Assembly: GCA_014799805.1 (NCBI GenBank)
Contig: JAAVHJ010000008.1
Location: 22,788 to 86,787, forward strand
DNA from: Ruminococcus sp.
GTDB lineage: Bacteria > Bacillota > Clostridia > Oscillospirales > Ruminococcaceae
Length of the DNA stretch: 64,000 nucleotides
Direction of reading: 5' to 3'
The notes below the pieces were generated by a model, which had not been told where the DNA came from, made no database searches, and saw nothing but the letters and a program-made list of their open reading frames with translations. The stretch's first letter is position 1, and each line of letters begins with the position of its first letter. This document shows, piece by piece, positions 44,555 through 53,837 of this stretch. A program made the position numbers and the translations under genes.

Positions 44555-45085
44555 TTATTTTTCTATTTTATTATCATCAGAGAGATTTTTTATAGAATCC
44601 CCTAATAGATCTTCAAGAAAAATATTTTCATCATCATCAATATCAACAAAGAAATCTTTCATAATCTCCCATGATATATTGTCAAAATAAACATTCTCTA
44701 AACTTTCATAAAAGTTATTTCCCCAAAAAACAATTTCATCTTCATAAGCACCGTATATTTTTGAATCTTGTGTGATGAATAGAAAAGTATCTTGACAGAC
44801 TACTTCACCAAAATAAACAAGATTGGCATTTGCATATTTAATATATTTTTTTAAAGCCCACGATGGAACACCATTGGAAAGCGGATCTATCTCTATATGA
44901 TATTGATGACCATTTATGTTGTGAAATCTCAATCCTAAGTTATGAAACTCTTGAATGAAATTTATTTGATCGGGATATAATGGATATTTTTCCTTTTTCC
45001 AATAATTAATAACATCATCAATAGGGACTTTTCTTCCCTCAAACCAGCCACCCTTTACTAAGATATCATTAACAATTTTATGCAT
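44555..45085 (-). CDS. second SUKH-3-type immunity protein
   Basis: 176 residues. GGWFEGRKVPIDDVINYW, a central FIQEFHNLGLRF, then FITQDSKIYGAYEDEIVFWGNNFYESLENV match the same SUKH-3 pattern as the gene at 42886, but with low overall identity. An acidic tail (DIDDDENIFLEDLLGDS) is added. The ATG at 45085 has AAAGGTGG upstream; the track GTG is within that site. It is the last gene after AIM24 and folD, ahead of a terminator. Confidence 0.8.
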   Translation of the reverse strand: MHKIVNDILVKGGWFEGRKVPIDDVINYWKKEKYPLYPDQINFIQEFHNLGLRFHNINGHQYHIEIDPLSNGVPSWALKKYIKYANANLVYFGEVVCQDTFLFITQDSKIYGAYEDEIVFWGNNFYESLENVYFDNISWEIMKDFFVDIDDDENIFLEDLLGDSIKNLSDDNKIEK

Positions 45086-45123
45086 AATAGTAACCACCTT
45101 TTAAATTTTATTCAAAAATAGCA

Positions 45124-45804
45124 CTATCCTCTGGAGGGAATATATTTTCTGATAGAAGATGCCATTTGTGCAAGAGGCATTGTCTGTAACCAAATTCTTC
45201 CTGGTCCAGTTACTCTGGTATTAAAAAATCCTTCACCGCCAAGCAAAGCATTACCAACACCTTTAACAGATTCCACTTCAATGGAACATGTACTATCCAT
45301 TGCTGCAAGATAGCCTGTATCAACTAATAAAGATTGATTTGGTTCAAGGGTATAACTAATCACACTGCCATCAATTTCCAGAAACAACATACCTGAACCA
45401 GAAAATTTTTGCATAATAAAACCTTCACCGCCCAAAAATCCCGTTGCAATTCTTTTTTGAAAAAACAACTCATAATTTACACTTTGACTAGATGCCAGAA
45501 ATGCGGATTTCTGTGCAATAATTGTTTGATTTGGTGTAATTTCAATTGGCATAATTTCACCTGGTGCAGAAGAACCAAATGCAATCAAACCTCCTCCGCC
45601 TTGTGCTGTATAGACATTTTGGAACATAGATTCACCACTGATAGCACGACTGAACATTCTGCCAATACTTCCACCACCTGTTGTCTGCATTATCATATTA
45701 GGTGTCATCCAAGTCATAGCACCTTTTTGACAAACAACACTTTCGCCATTTTCAAGCCTAATCATAACAACTGGATAAGGGCTTCCCTGAATTTCATAAT
45801 TCAC
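45124..45804 (-). CDS. AIM24-family protein
   Basis: 226 residues with the internal beta repeats of the AIM24/TIGR00266 family: GGGSIGRMFSRAISGESMFQNVYTA, ATGFLGGEGFIMQKFSGSGMLFLE and LLGGEGFFNTRVTGPGRIWLQT. The biochemical role of the bacterial members is unknown; the yeast namesake is mitochondrial. GTG start with AAAGGAG upstream. Confidence 0.9.
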   Translation of the reverse strand: MNYEIQGSPYPVVMIRLENGESVVCQKGAMTWMTPNMIMQTTGGGSIGRMFSRAISGESMFQNVYTAQGGGGLIAFGSSAPGEIMPIEITPNQTIIAQKSAFLASSQSVNYELFFQKRIATGFLGGEGFIMQKFSGSGMLFLEIDGSVISYTLEPNQSLLVDTGYLAAMDSTCSIEVESVKGVGNALLGGEGFFNTRVTGPGRIWLQTMPLAQMASSIRKYIPSRG

Positions 45805-45835
45805 AATAAAATTTTCTCCTTTTTTAAATCATTTT

Positions 45836-46693
45836 TTAAAATAAATTATTTTGTTTTTTAAATGCCGTTAATGTATTTTTCATTAACATAGCAATTGTCA
45901 TAGGACCAACGCCACCAGGAACAGGCGTAATCCAAGAAGCTTTTGGCTCTACTTCTGCAAAATTTACATCACCACAGAGTTTGCCATTTTCAAGGCGATT
46001 CATACCAACATCAATGACAACAGCTCCCTCTTTTACCATGTCCGCTGTCACAAAATTTGCTTTGCCAATGGCTACTACTAAAATATCCGCCTCTCTTGTA
46101 ACTGATGGCAAATCTTGTGTACGACTATGACAGATAGTAACCGTTCCGCTTTCATGAAGTAATAGCATAGCCATAGGTTTCCCAACAATATTACTTCTGC
46201 CAATAACAACGCATTTCTTACCTGAAATTTCTATACCAGTTGCATGAATCAGCTCCATGACCCCTGCAGGCGTACATGGCAAAAATGCATAATCCCCAAT
46301 CATAATTTTACCAACATTTTCAGGATGAAAAGCATCAACATCTTTTTCCGAAGAAATTGCATTAATAATTGCATTTTCATCAATTTGCTTTGGCACAGGC
46401 AGCTGCACTAAAATGCCATTGATATTCTCATCAGCATTGAGCGTTTGCACTAATTCTAATAATTCTTCCTGTGTGGTATCTTCAGGCAAAGCATATTCAA
46501 ACGACTGAAATCCAACCATTTCACAAGCTTTCTTTTTATTATTTACATACACACGGGATGCAGGGTTATTTCCGACAATCACAACTGCAAGAGCTGGACG
46601 TTTGCCATATTTTTGAAATAAATTTTCAGTTTCCTGTTTCACTTGTTCTTTCACAGTTGCAGAAACTTGTTTGCCATCAATTAAATTTGCCAT
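45836..46693 (-). CDS. folD: methylenetetrahydrofolate dehydrogenase / methenyl-THF cyclohydrolase
   Basis: 285 residues, both steps between 5,10-methylene- and 10-formyl-THF. Substrate-site YVNNKKKACEMVGF with the catalytic Lys, ILVQLPVP, DVDAFHPENVG, NADP site VVIGRSNIVGKPMAMLLL and CHSRT are intact, as is PGGVGPMTIAMLM near the end. Confidence 0.97.
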   Translation of the reverse strand: MANLIDGKQVSATVKEQVKQETENLFQKYGKRPALAVVIVGNNPASRVYVNNKKKACEMVGFQSFEYALPEDTTQEELLELVQTLNADENINGILVQLPVPKQIDENAIINAISSEKDVDAFHPENVGKIMIGDYAFLPCTPAGVMELIHATGIEISGKKCVVIGRSNIVGKPMAMLLLHESGTVTICHSRTQDLPSVTREADILVVAIGKANFVTADMVKEGAVVIDVGMNRLENGKLCGDVNFAEVEPKASWITPVPGGVGPMTIAMLMKNTLTAFKKQNNLF

Positions 46694-46713
46694 AATAAAA
46701 AACTCCTTTTTAT

Positions 46714-47679
46714 TTAATTTTTATTTTTAGTCTGCTCTAAAAGCATTTTAGATTCTTCTGTATCACAATATAATTTATAATCCGCTCCCATGCGGTTTAT
46801 TTTAGAAAAGCATATGAATAACATAATCACTGAAAAAATCACACAGACAAAAGCCAATATTTGAGAAACACGCAAATTTTCTGCTTGTCCGATTGTCAAG
46901 CTATCTGTCCGAAGTCCTTCAATAAAAAATCTTCCCAAACCATACCAGCCAAGATAAAGCAAAGCAATCTGTCCGTCAAACTTTCTAAATTTATTTAAAA
47001 TATATGCTAATACAACAAATCCTATCAGACACCAGACAGATTCATAGAAAAAACAAGGGTGAACCATATAATTCGGGGCTAATATCTCGCTATCATAATT
47101 CTGCGTAATCCAACTTTGAATTCTACCGCCAGACATTCCAAATATACAATCTGTGTTACAACCAAAAGCTTCTTGATTTGTAAAATTTCCCCATCTGCCG
47201 ATTGCCTGCCCTAATAAAAAACCTGCTCCGCAAACATCTAGCATAGGCAAAATTTTAACTTTGCAAATTTTGCAGGCAACCATTCCAGATAGTAATGCAC
47301 CTATCACACCGCCATAAATGGCAAGTCCGCCCTGCCGAACGTTTAAAATAGATTTTATATCACCAGCATATTCTGACCAGTTAAACATGACATAATAAAT
47401 TCTTGCACCAACAATACCACCAATACAACCCACTGTAACAACATCTAAGCAACTTGCACCGTCAAGACCAACTTTTCTAAAATGCCTCATGCCAAATAGT
47501 AATGCTAATACAATACCAAATGAAATAATAATTCCATACCATTGAATATTTATTCCAAAAACAGTAAATGCTGTCGAATCAATATGAAAATCCAATCCCA
47601 ACTTTGGGAATACAATTTCATTATAATCTAAATTTTCATAGCCTAGCTCATTCACGCTAGGGCTATCAGCCCTAAGCAT
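46714..47679 (-). CDS. lgt: prolipoprotein diacylglyceryl transferase
   Basis: About 321 residues, seven transmembrane helices, moving diacylglycerol onto the lipobox Cys of prolipoproteins. The Lgt signature GRWGNFTNQEAFG (about 167-179) and HPCFFYESVW are present. The track start at 47745 would put 74 bases inside the M16 gene; the ATG at 47679 overlaps its stop by 8 bases (ATGCTTAG) and fits the family N-terminus better, though it has no clear SD. A short palindrome (TAGGGCT GAT AGCCCTA) lies right after this start codon. Confidence 0.9.
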   Translation of the reverse strand: MLRADSPSVNELGYENLDYNEIVFPKLGLDFHIDSTAFTVFGINIQWYGIIISFGIVLALLFGMRHFRKVGLDGASCLDVVTVGCIGGIVGARIYYVMFNWSEYAGDIKSILNVRQGGLAIYGGVIGALLSGMVACKICKVKILPMLDVCGAGFLLGQAIGRWGNFTNQEAFGCNTDCIFGMSGGRIQSWITQNYDSEILAPNYMVHPCFFYESVWCLIGFVVLAYILNKFRKFDGQIALLYLGWYGLGRFFIEGLRTDSLTIGQAENLRVSQILAFVCVIFSVIMLFICFSKINRMGADYKLYCDTEESKMLLEQTKNKN

Positions 47680-48952
47680 GGACAATGGACAATACAGCAT
47701 TGTCCAGACTGATTTCATCACGCAGGAATTGCAAAGCATCTTCATAATGCAATTCTGCTAAGATAGAAACAGATTCAAACGGCTTCACACCTGACATATA
47801 GCTATCAAATAACATAGATGCATTACTTTCCACACTATTCATAGAACGAATCATACCACCATAGCGGGCTTTTTTCAATCTATCAAAAGCTTGTTTATCA
47901 AAACCGTTTCTTTTTGCATCTTCCAGAACGGCAAAGATTTTTTCACGGACTTCACGAGGCTTTCGGGATTCACCGCCCAAACCAACTGAAAAATGTCCGC
48001 TACCAGCAAATGGCATATCCACACCAAATTCAAAATTAATTAATTTCTGTTCCAGCATTTCCTGATAACATTTTGAACTAGAACAAAATAACGTTTGCAT
48101 TGCTAATTCTGCAAGCATTTCTGCTTTTAATAATTCTGAACCTGTTTTTTTAGGCTTTAATTTAAAATCCAGACTAAACAACGGCATACCAACAGGGGCG
48201 ATATCTTCCATTTCAGAATATTTAATAGTTTCAGGTTCTTCTGGGAAAACTTCTTCCAATCCTTGATTTTCACAGGGAATTAATAATTTATCACAAATTT
48301 CAAGCACTTCTTCTGCTTTAACATTTCCTGCAATTGCAAGTGTCATGTTATGCAAATTATAAAACGTTCGATAGCATCTATATAGCAAATCTGCATCAAT
48401 CTGTGCAATACTTTCGACTGTGCCTGCAATATCAATTTTAACAGGATGATGATAATACATACCTTTCAGAGAATTAAAAAATAACTTCCAGCTTGGTTCA
48501 TCTTGATTCATTTTAATTTCTTGTGCAATAATGCCTTGTTCTTTTGCAACAGTTTCCTGTGTAAAATACGGGTGCTGTACAAAATCAAGTAAAATTTCCA
48601 AAGATGGCTTGAAATTTTCAGAACACATGAATAAATAAGCTGTTCTATCAAATGACGTGTAAGCATTCGCAATGGCACCTGTTTTGGCATAACGCTCAAA
48701 TGCATCACAATCTTCATTTTCAAATAACTTATGCTCTAAAAAATGTGCGATTCCCTCAGGAACCTGTGCAAAATCTTTTTCACCTTTTAATTTAAATCTA
48801 GTATTCACAGAGCCATATTTTGTACCGAATAATGCATAAGCACTATGATAATCAGGCATTTCTATAATATCAATATTTAATCCTGTTTGATGCTTGACAC
48901 GCAAACATTTTTGATTACCATAAGGTGCTGCAATCATTTCTGAGTTTCTCAT
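47672..48952 (-). CDS. M16-family metallopeptidase, catalytic subunit type
   Basis: 426 residues. The inverted zinc motif HFLEHKLF (HxxEH) is at about residues 68-72, with the distant Glu downstream in the helix after it. This is the YmfH-like partner of a pair; such pairs in Firmicutes process or degrade peptides, sometimes for peptide maturation. ATGA overlap with the partner upstream; GGAGG precedes the ATG. Confidence 0.9.
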   Translation of the reverse strand: MRNSEMIAAPYGNQKCLRVKHQTGLNIDIIEMPDYHSAYALFGTKYGSVNTRFKLKGEKDFAQVPEGIAHFLEHKLFENEDCDAFERYAKTGAIANAYTSFDRTAYLFMCSENFKPSLEILLDFVQHPYFTQETVAKEQGIIAQEIKMNQDEPSWKLFFNSLKGMYYHHPVKIDIAGTVESIAQIDADLLYRCYRTFYNLHNMTLAIAGNVKAEEVLEICDKLLIPCENQGLEEVFPEEPETIKYSEMEDIAPVGMPLFSLDFKLKPKKTGSELLKAEMLAELAMQTLFCSSSKCYQEMLEQKLINFEFGVDMPFAGSGHFSVGLGGESRKPREVREKIFAVLEDAKRNGFDKQAFDRLKKARYGGMIRSMNSVESNASMLFDSYMSGVKPFESVSILAELHYEDALQFLRDEISLDNAVLSIVHA

Positions 48953-50214
48953 GCCTGTGCCTCCTGTTCTAAAATATACACGCTATCCAATTGCAAAGTA
49001 TTTGCAGTTGCAATAATATCTTCTTTTTTGATTTGTTCAAATAAAGCAATTCTTTTTTCAACGCTTGCGTGGTCTTCTCTTATAAAACGCTCTAATGCTT
49101 CCCCAATACAAGAAGATGGTGTATCCCCCGTCAAACGGATTGCATTAATAATATAACGTTTTGCATTTGCTAATAAATTATCATCAAATTCACCTTTTTG
49201 CAATAATTCCAACTGTTCTAAAATTGCTTGCTGTGTTTTTTTAAGATTTTCCGCAGAAACACCCGAAGAAATAAGAATCGTATTTTTTATACGAATATCT
49301 TTGCTGGAGCAATAATAACAAAGACTTAATTTTTCTCTGACATTAGAAAATAATAGCGAAAATGGTGTCCCACCAAGAATTAAACTTGTCATCCGAAACG
49401 GTTCAAAATTTATATTTTGATTTGATTTCAAAGCAAGCAGTAACTGGCATTGATTTACTTGCATAGATTCTCTGACAATAACTGGCTCAGATTTGCAAGC
49501 ACTTGGCGAATAAAAATGCAAGTCTAATAATTTTCTTGGCTGAAACGCATTTTGGAATAAATTTTCTAACTCTGATACATTTTCTGAACCAACGTAATAA
49601 ATTAAAATCTGTGCTTTTTCTAAAAATTCCAGATATGCCTGATAAACAATTTCAGGTGTTAATGCTAATACTTCTTCTCTTGTACCATAGCATGTATGAG
49701 CAGCAATTTCACCTGCAAAAGCAATTTCTTTTAACCGCTTGCTTGCATACGCACGTTTATTATTAATTTCTCCATCAATTGTGTCTAATAACTCTTGTAA
49801 TTCTGTTTGAAAAGCTTGTTCTGTAAAAGCATGATTATCTGAATTTAATAACGGGTGCAATAAGCATTCCAGTAAAAAAGCAGTCATTTCCTGACAAAGT
49901 TTTTCGCCATTTAATGCATAACTATCTGCAATTGCACTGATAGTAAAACTCATTTGAAATACATCACCTGAAACAGAAACAGCGCCATTAATATGAGAAT
50001 CATACAGCTCCTGCATTTTTTTTGACATTTCTGCAACACTGGGATATTTTTCACAAGAATTTAATAAAATACTATGCGCAAGACTCCATTTTGCATAATT
50101 CTCTGGTTCAGCTGGCATTAACATAATAACAGCAATACTGCTTGTTTTAAATTTTGGTTCTGCGATTGCTGTCAGCTGCACACCTTCACATAATTGTTTT
50201 GTAATTTCTTTCAA
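48949..50214 (-). CDS. M16-family protein, non-catalytic partner
   Basis: 421 residues of M16 fold without the HxxEH motif; the place is taken by WSLAHSILLNSCE. It keeps the C-terminal R/Y region (NVREKLSLCYYCSS). It should dimerise with the product of the next gene, as YmfF with YmfH. I place the start at TTG 50214 because GAGGAGG lies 7 nt upstream; the track start overlaps the promoter. Confidence 0.88.
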   Translation of the reverse strand: MKEITKQLCEGVQLTAIAEPKFKTSSIAVIMLMPAEPENYAKWSLAHSILLNSCEKYPSVAEMSKKMQELYDSHINGAVSVSGDVFQMSFTISAIADSYALNGEKLCQEMTAFLLECLLHPLLNSDNHAFTEQAFQTELQELLDTIDGEINNKRAYASKRLKEIAFAGEIAAHTCYGTREEVLALTPEIVYQAYLEFLEKAQILIYYVGSENVSELENLFQNAFQPRKLLDLHFYSPSACKSEPVIVRESMQVNQCQLLLALKSNQNINFEPFRMTSLILGGTPFSLLFSNVREKLSLCYYCSSKDIRIKNTILISSGVSAENLKKTQQAILEQLELLQKGEFDDNLLANAKRYIINAIRLTGDTPSSCIGEALERFIREDHASVEKRIALFEQIKKEDIIATANTLQLDSVYILEQEAQA

Positions 50215-50251
50215 TATTAGCCCTCCTCTTAGAAAATAAAATATATGATTT

Positions 50252-50280
50252 ATTATATCATGTTTTTTTATAAAATGCAA
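50252..50280 (-). promoter_or_regulatory. promoter of the M16-lgt-folD operon
   Basis: TTGCAT (50275-50280) and TATAAT (50252-50257), 17 bp apart. Confidence 0.8.
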
Positions 50281-50319
50281 GAAAAATTTTCAGCTTACAA
50301 ATAAAATTTCTGGAAACAC

Positions 50320-50348
50320 TTGCATTTTGCTGTAAAATATGCTATGAT
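50320..50348 (+). promoter_or_regulatory. dapF promoter
   Basis: TTGCAT (50320-50325) and TATGAT (50343-50348), 17 bp apart, about 55 bases before the dapF ATG. Confidence 0.78.
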
Positions 50349-50401
50349 AAATGCTGTAAGTATATATCAATATATAATTGCATGTAAGAAAGGTGATTTT
50401 T

Positions 50402-51241
50402 ATGAAATTTTCAAAAATGCATGGTATCGGTAACGATTATGTCTATGTAAACTGTTTTCAAGAACAAGTGGACAATCCGGAACAACTTTCTATTGCTGTG
50501 AGTGACCGAAGAAAAGGCATTGGCTCTGATGGATTAATTTTAATTTTACCATCTGATAAAGCAGATTGTCGTATGAGAATGTTTAATGCAGACGGTTCAG
50601 AAGGTATGATGTGTGGCAATGGCATTCGTTGTGTTGGCAAATATGTTTACGACAATGGCATTGTGACTAGCCCTAAATTATCTGTAGAAACAAAATCCGG
50701 AATCAAATATATTACACTTCAAATTGAAAATCATAAAGCCGTTGGTGCAACGGTAGACATGGGCAAAGCCATTTTAAAACCGTCTGATATTCCTATGCTT
50801 GCCGAAGGTGAAAATTTTATTGCAAAGCCTTTGACAGTCAATCAAAAGCAATATACTATCACTGCTGTTTCTATGGGGAATCCGCACTGTGTTGTGTTTC
50901 TTGATGAAGATGTAAATCAATTAGATTTGGAAAAAATCGGACCTGCATTTGAACATCATGAAGCATTTCCAGAACAGGTTAATACAGAATTTGTGAATAT
51001 TATGAATTCTCATACAGTAAAAATGCGTGTCTGGGAACGTGGCAGCGGTGAAACAATGGCTTGTGGCACTGGTGCTTGTGCGGTTGCTGTTGCATCTGTT
51101 CTGAATGGCTATTGCAAGCATGATGAGCCAATTACAGTGCAATTATTAGGTGGTAATTTAGAAATTATCTATCATACAAATGGTACGGTTATGATGACTG
51201 GTTCTGCAACGCATATATTTGACGGGACTTGGTCTGAATAA
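50402..51241 (+). CDS. dapF: diaminopimelate epimerase
   Basis: 279 residues. The two catalytic Cys sites are MCGNGIRCVGKY and MACGTGACAVAVA. It turns LL-DAP into meso-DAP for peptidoglycan and lysine. The ATG at 50402 follows GAAAGGTG; the track start is eight codons earlier. Followed by dapL after 31 bases. Confidence 0.97.
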   Translation: MKFSKMHGIGNDYVYVNCFQEQVDNPEQLSIAVSDRRKGIGSDGLILILPSDKADCRMRMFNADGSEGMMCGNGIRCVGKYVYDNGIVTSPKLSVETKSGIKYITLQIENHKAVGATVDMGKAILKPSDIPMLAEGENFIAKPLTVNQKQYTITAVSMGNPHCVVFLDEDVNQLDLEKIGPAFEHHEAFPEQVNTEFVNIMNSHTVKMRVWERGSGETMACGTGACAVAVASVLNGYCKHDEPITVQLLGGNLEIIYHTNGTVMMTGSATHIFDGTWSE

Positions 51242-51272
51242 AATATAAAACAAAAACGGAGGTATATTTTCC

Positions 51273-52505
51273 ATGGTAAAAGTAAACGAAAATTATCTGA
51301 AACTGGAAAAAAATTATTTATTTATCCGCATTGCAGAAAAAGTAAATGCGTTTCAAAAAGCAAATCCGGATAAAAAATTAATTCGCATGGGTATTGGTGA
51401 TGTGACATTGCCAATTGCACCAGTTGTTGTAGAGGCAATGAAAAAAGCTTGTGATGAACTTGCTGTCAAAGAAACTTTCAAAGGTTATGAAGATAGTGGT
51501 GCTGGCTATGATTTCTTGCGTGAAGCTGTTGCAAATTATTATAAATCTTTTGGAGCTGATGTTCCTGCTTGTGATATCAGAATCAATGACGGTGCAAAAA
51601 GTGACTGTGGTAATTTAGTAGATATTTTCGGTGATGATAATATTATTTTAATCACAGACCCTGCTTATCCTGTTTATGTAGATTCTAATCTCATGAACGG
51701 CAGACAAATTGTCTATGCAGATTCTACAGAAGAAAATGGATTCTGTGCAATGCCAAATCCTGACGGCTATGAATTAAACGGTGAAAAAGTTTTCCCTGAT
51801 ATTATTTATTTGTGTTCTCCAAATAATCCAACTGGTGCTGCTTATACAAAACAACAGCTTGCGGAATGGATTGCTTATGCAAAACAGCATGGTGCAGTAA
51901 TTCTTTATGATGCTGCTTATGAAGCCTTTATTAGTCAAGAAAATATTCCAAGAAGTATTTATCAAATTGCAGGTGCAAAAGAAGTTGCAATTGAAATGTG
52001 TTCTTTGTCTAAAACAGCAGGCTTTACAGGGGTACGTTGTGGCTATACAGTTGTTCCGTCTGAATTAAAAGCAATTGCAAGTGACGGCACAGAAGTTAGT
52101 CTTGCACAGCTTTGGAATAGAAGAGAGGGTTCTAAATTCAATGGCGTGTCTTATCCCGTACAGCGTGGAGCAGAAGCTGTATTTACACCAGAGGGGCAAA
52201 AACAAGTCAAAGAAAATATTATTTATTATCAGGAAAATGCAAAAATTATTGCTGAAACACTCACAGAATTAAATATCCCATTCACAGGCGGTATTAATTC
52301 GCCATATATCTGGTTCAAATGCCCATTTGAATTAGATAGCTGGTCATTCTTTGATAAAATGCTAAATGAAATTGCTGTTGTTGGTACGCCAGGGGCAGGA
52401 TTTGGCAAAAATGGCACAAATTGGTTTAGATTAACGGCTTTCGGCGATAAAGATAATACGATTGAAGCTATGAACCGTTTGAAACAACTTGTAAAAAATA
52501 ATTAA
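51273..52505 (+). CDS. dapL: LL-diaminopimelate aminotransferase
   Basis: 410 residues, PLP enzyme making LL-DAP straight from tetrahydrodipicolinate, skipping the succinyl or acetyl route. Seen are GIGDVTLPIAPVVVEAM, the DPAYPVYVDSNLMNGR stretch, CSPNNPTGAAY and the PLP-lysine site SLSKTAGFTGVRCGYTV. With dapF it forms the last two steps to meso-DAP. GGAGGT precedes the ATG. Confidence 0.97.
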   Translation: MVKVNENYLKLEKNYLFIRIAEKVNAFQKANPDKKLIRMGIGDVTLPIAPVVVEAMKKACDELAVKETFKGYEDSGAGYDFLREAVANYYKSFGADVPACDIRINDGAKSDCGNLVDIFGDDNIILITDPAYPVYVDSNLMNGRQIVYADSTEENGFCAMPNPDGYELNGEKVFPDIIYLCSPNNPTGAAYTKQQLAEWIAYAKQHGAVILYDAAYEAFISQENIPRSIYQIAGAKEVAIEMCSLSKTAGFTGVRCGYTVVPSELKAIASDGTEVSLAQLWNRREGSKFNGVSYPVQRGAEAVFTPEGQKQVKENIIYYQENAKIIAETLTELNIPFTGGINSPYIWFKCPFELDSWSFFDKMLNEIAVVGTPGAGFGKNGTNWFRLTAFGDKDNTIEAMNRLKQLVKNN

Positions 52506-52530
52506 TTTTAACTTCTAAATATCTTGAATC

Positions 52531-52872
52531 ATGAAAGTAATAAAAATACTCAGTAAAAAGGACTTGACTAATTTTATATCACCATTAACAATATACAAAA
52601 TTGATGCTGATAATTATATAGAAAAAATATCATATGCATTAAGATATAACAATGATATAGATAAAAAATTTAATATAGCAGATATATTATATAGCCGATA
52701 TTTCTGGCTATGTAAATATAATGAACTTTTTCATAGAAAATATCAACATTATGATTATGAAATACAAGAAGAAATTAGTCATGTGATAGATATGATAGAC
52801 CAAGAACATATATTAGATATTAATTTGCTAGAAACATTAGAAAAAGAATCTATTTATGAATGTAAATTATAG
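52531..52872 (+). CDS. unknown AT-rich small protein
   Basis: 113 residues rich in Ile, Tyr, Asn, Asp and Glu, with many ATA codons, unlike the neighbouring dap genes. No SD is visible before the ATG, 25 bases after dapL. No family recognised. It is followed by a good terminator. It may be an accessory (immunity-like) gene or the remaining part of a longer one. Confidence 0.5.
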   Translation: MKVIKILSKKDLTNFISPLTIYKIDADNYIEKISYALRYNNDIDKKFNIADILYSRYFWLCKYNELFHRKYQHYDYEIQEEISHVIDMIDQEHILDINLLETLEKESIYECKL

Positions 52873-52879
52873 CATGTCA

Positions 52880-52908
52880 AAAAAGTCCAGTGAAAAGCTG
52901 GACTTTTT
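52880..52908 (+). terminator. terminator
   Basis: aaaaagtccag / ctggacttttt, 11-bp perfect stem with a 7-base loop and a run of T. Confidence 0.9.
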
Positions 52909-52959
52909 TTGAACAATGAGAAATTATAAAAAGAATAGGAGGAAAATGGTTATTATACT

Positions 52960-53406
52960 ATGGATAAATATATTAGTTTTTTTCATAAATACAATGATAT
53001 TGAATTATTCTCTACAGTTATTTCTCCGGAGTTAGCATGTAATATGATTCAGGAAATTGCAGAGTTACTTAATATAGCAATCAATAACATATATGCTAAT
53101 TACCTTACTTATATAAATGAAATTAGTAATTTAGATATAATTCATAAAGATGTGTGTTTTTTATTTCAGTCTGATATGGATAATAGAATTTTTATAATTT
53201 TATATTGTAAAAAAAATTGTGATTTATATACTATTCTTATAAATTGTCCTATCAAATTAAAAAACATCATTCATAAACCTTTTTTGAAATATCAAAATCT
53301 GACTGATGGAGGATTTGGAATTTTGGAAATTCAAAAAGAATTGATAGATTATAGTGGTACAGACTATTCACATAAAATTATAACTAATTGTATAAATTTA
53401 CTCTAA
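52960..53406 (+). CDS. unknown AT-rich protein
   Basis: 148 residues, no signal peptide, codon use strongly AT. No family recognised. The ATG at 52960 lies 16 bases after an AGGAGG, which is too far; a closer ATG at 52946 with ideal spacing opens a 25-codon frame in another phase. So either the true start differs or the 5' end has suffered a frameshift. Confidence 0.5.
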   Translation: MDKYISFFHKYNDIELFSTVISPELACNMIQEIAELLNIAINNIYANYLTYINEISNLDIIHKDVCFLFQSDMDNRIFIILYCKKNCDLYTILINCPIKLKNIIHKPFLKYQNLTDGGFGILEIQKELIDYSGTDYSHKIITNCINLL

Positions 53407-53472
53407 AAAAAGCGAAACAAAAGTAACTAAAAAAATTTTAGTTATTCAGCCTGTGTTCCCTGATACTGATTT

Positions 53473-53790
53473 ATGACCCAAAAAATGAATATTATTGAAT
53501 TAAATGATTGGCTTAGCAAAAGAAAAAAAGCAAATGAAAATGATAGTTATTCTATCTATGAATGTTGGGATAATATTGCGAAAATATTAAGCCAAAATGA
53601 AAATGATACTATCTTATATTTGAATCATTGTAAAAAGGAAGATTTGTACTATATATCAGAAATTTTTGAGGAAATTGCATTCAACTTTAAGAGTCAGAAA
53701 ATAATATCTACCTTTGAAGAACTTAATCAGAAATATCCAGAACTTGATATGCAAGCGGATATTGCTATTGCAAAAGCTATTATAAATTAA
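53473..53790 (+). CDS. unknown small acidic protein
   Basis: 105 residues, helical in look (CKKEDLYYISEIFEEIAFNFKSQKIISTFEELNQKYPELDMQADIAIAKAII). The shape and size recall small immunity proteins of polymorphic-toxin loci, but I cannot assign it. No SD seen; a second ATG (MNIIELNDW) is four codons on. AT-rich like the two genes before it. Confidence 0.55.
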   Translation: MTQKMNIIELNDWLSKRKKANENDSYSIYECWDNIAKILSQNENDTILYLNHCKKEDLYYISEIFEEIAFNFKSQKIISTFEELNQKYPELDMQADIAIAKAIIN

Positions 53791-53797
53791 TCAAACT

Positions 53798-53829
53798 AAA
53801 ACCAAAAACAAATTCATGTTTCTGGTTTT
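53798..53829. terminator. terminator between the small gene and the cation efflux gene
   Basis: aaaacca ... tggtttt with an imperfect inner stem and TTTTTT after, on the plus strand. Confidence 0.6.
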
Positions 53830-53837
53830 TTTAATTT

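Noticed and set aside
42886-45085. SUKH-3 genes as toxins
   Set aside because: Both have the immunity-family pattern, no nuclease motif and no export signal.
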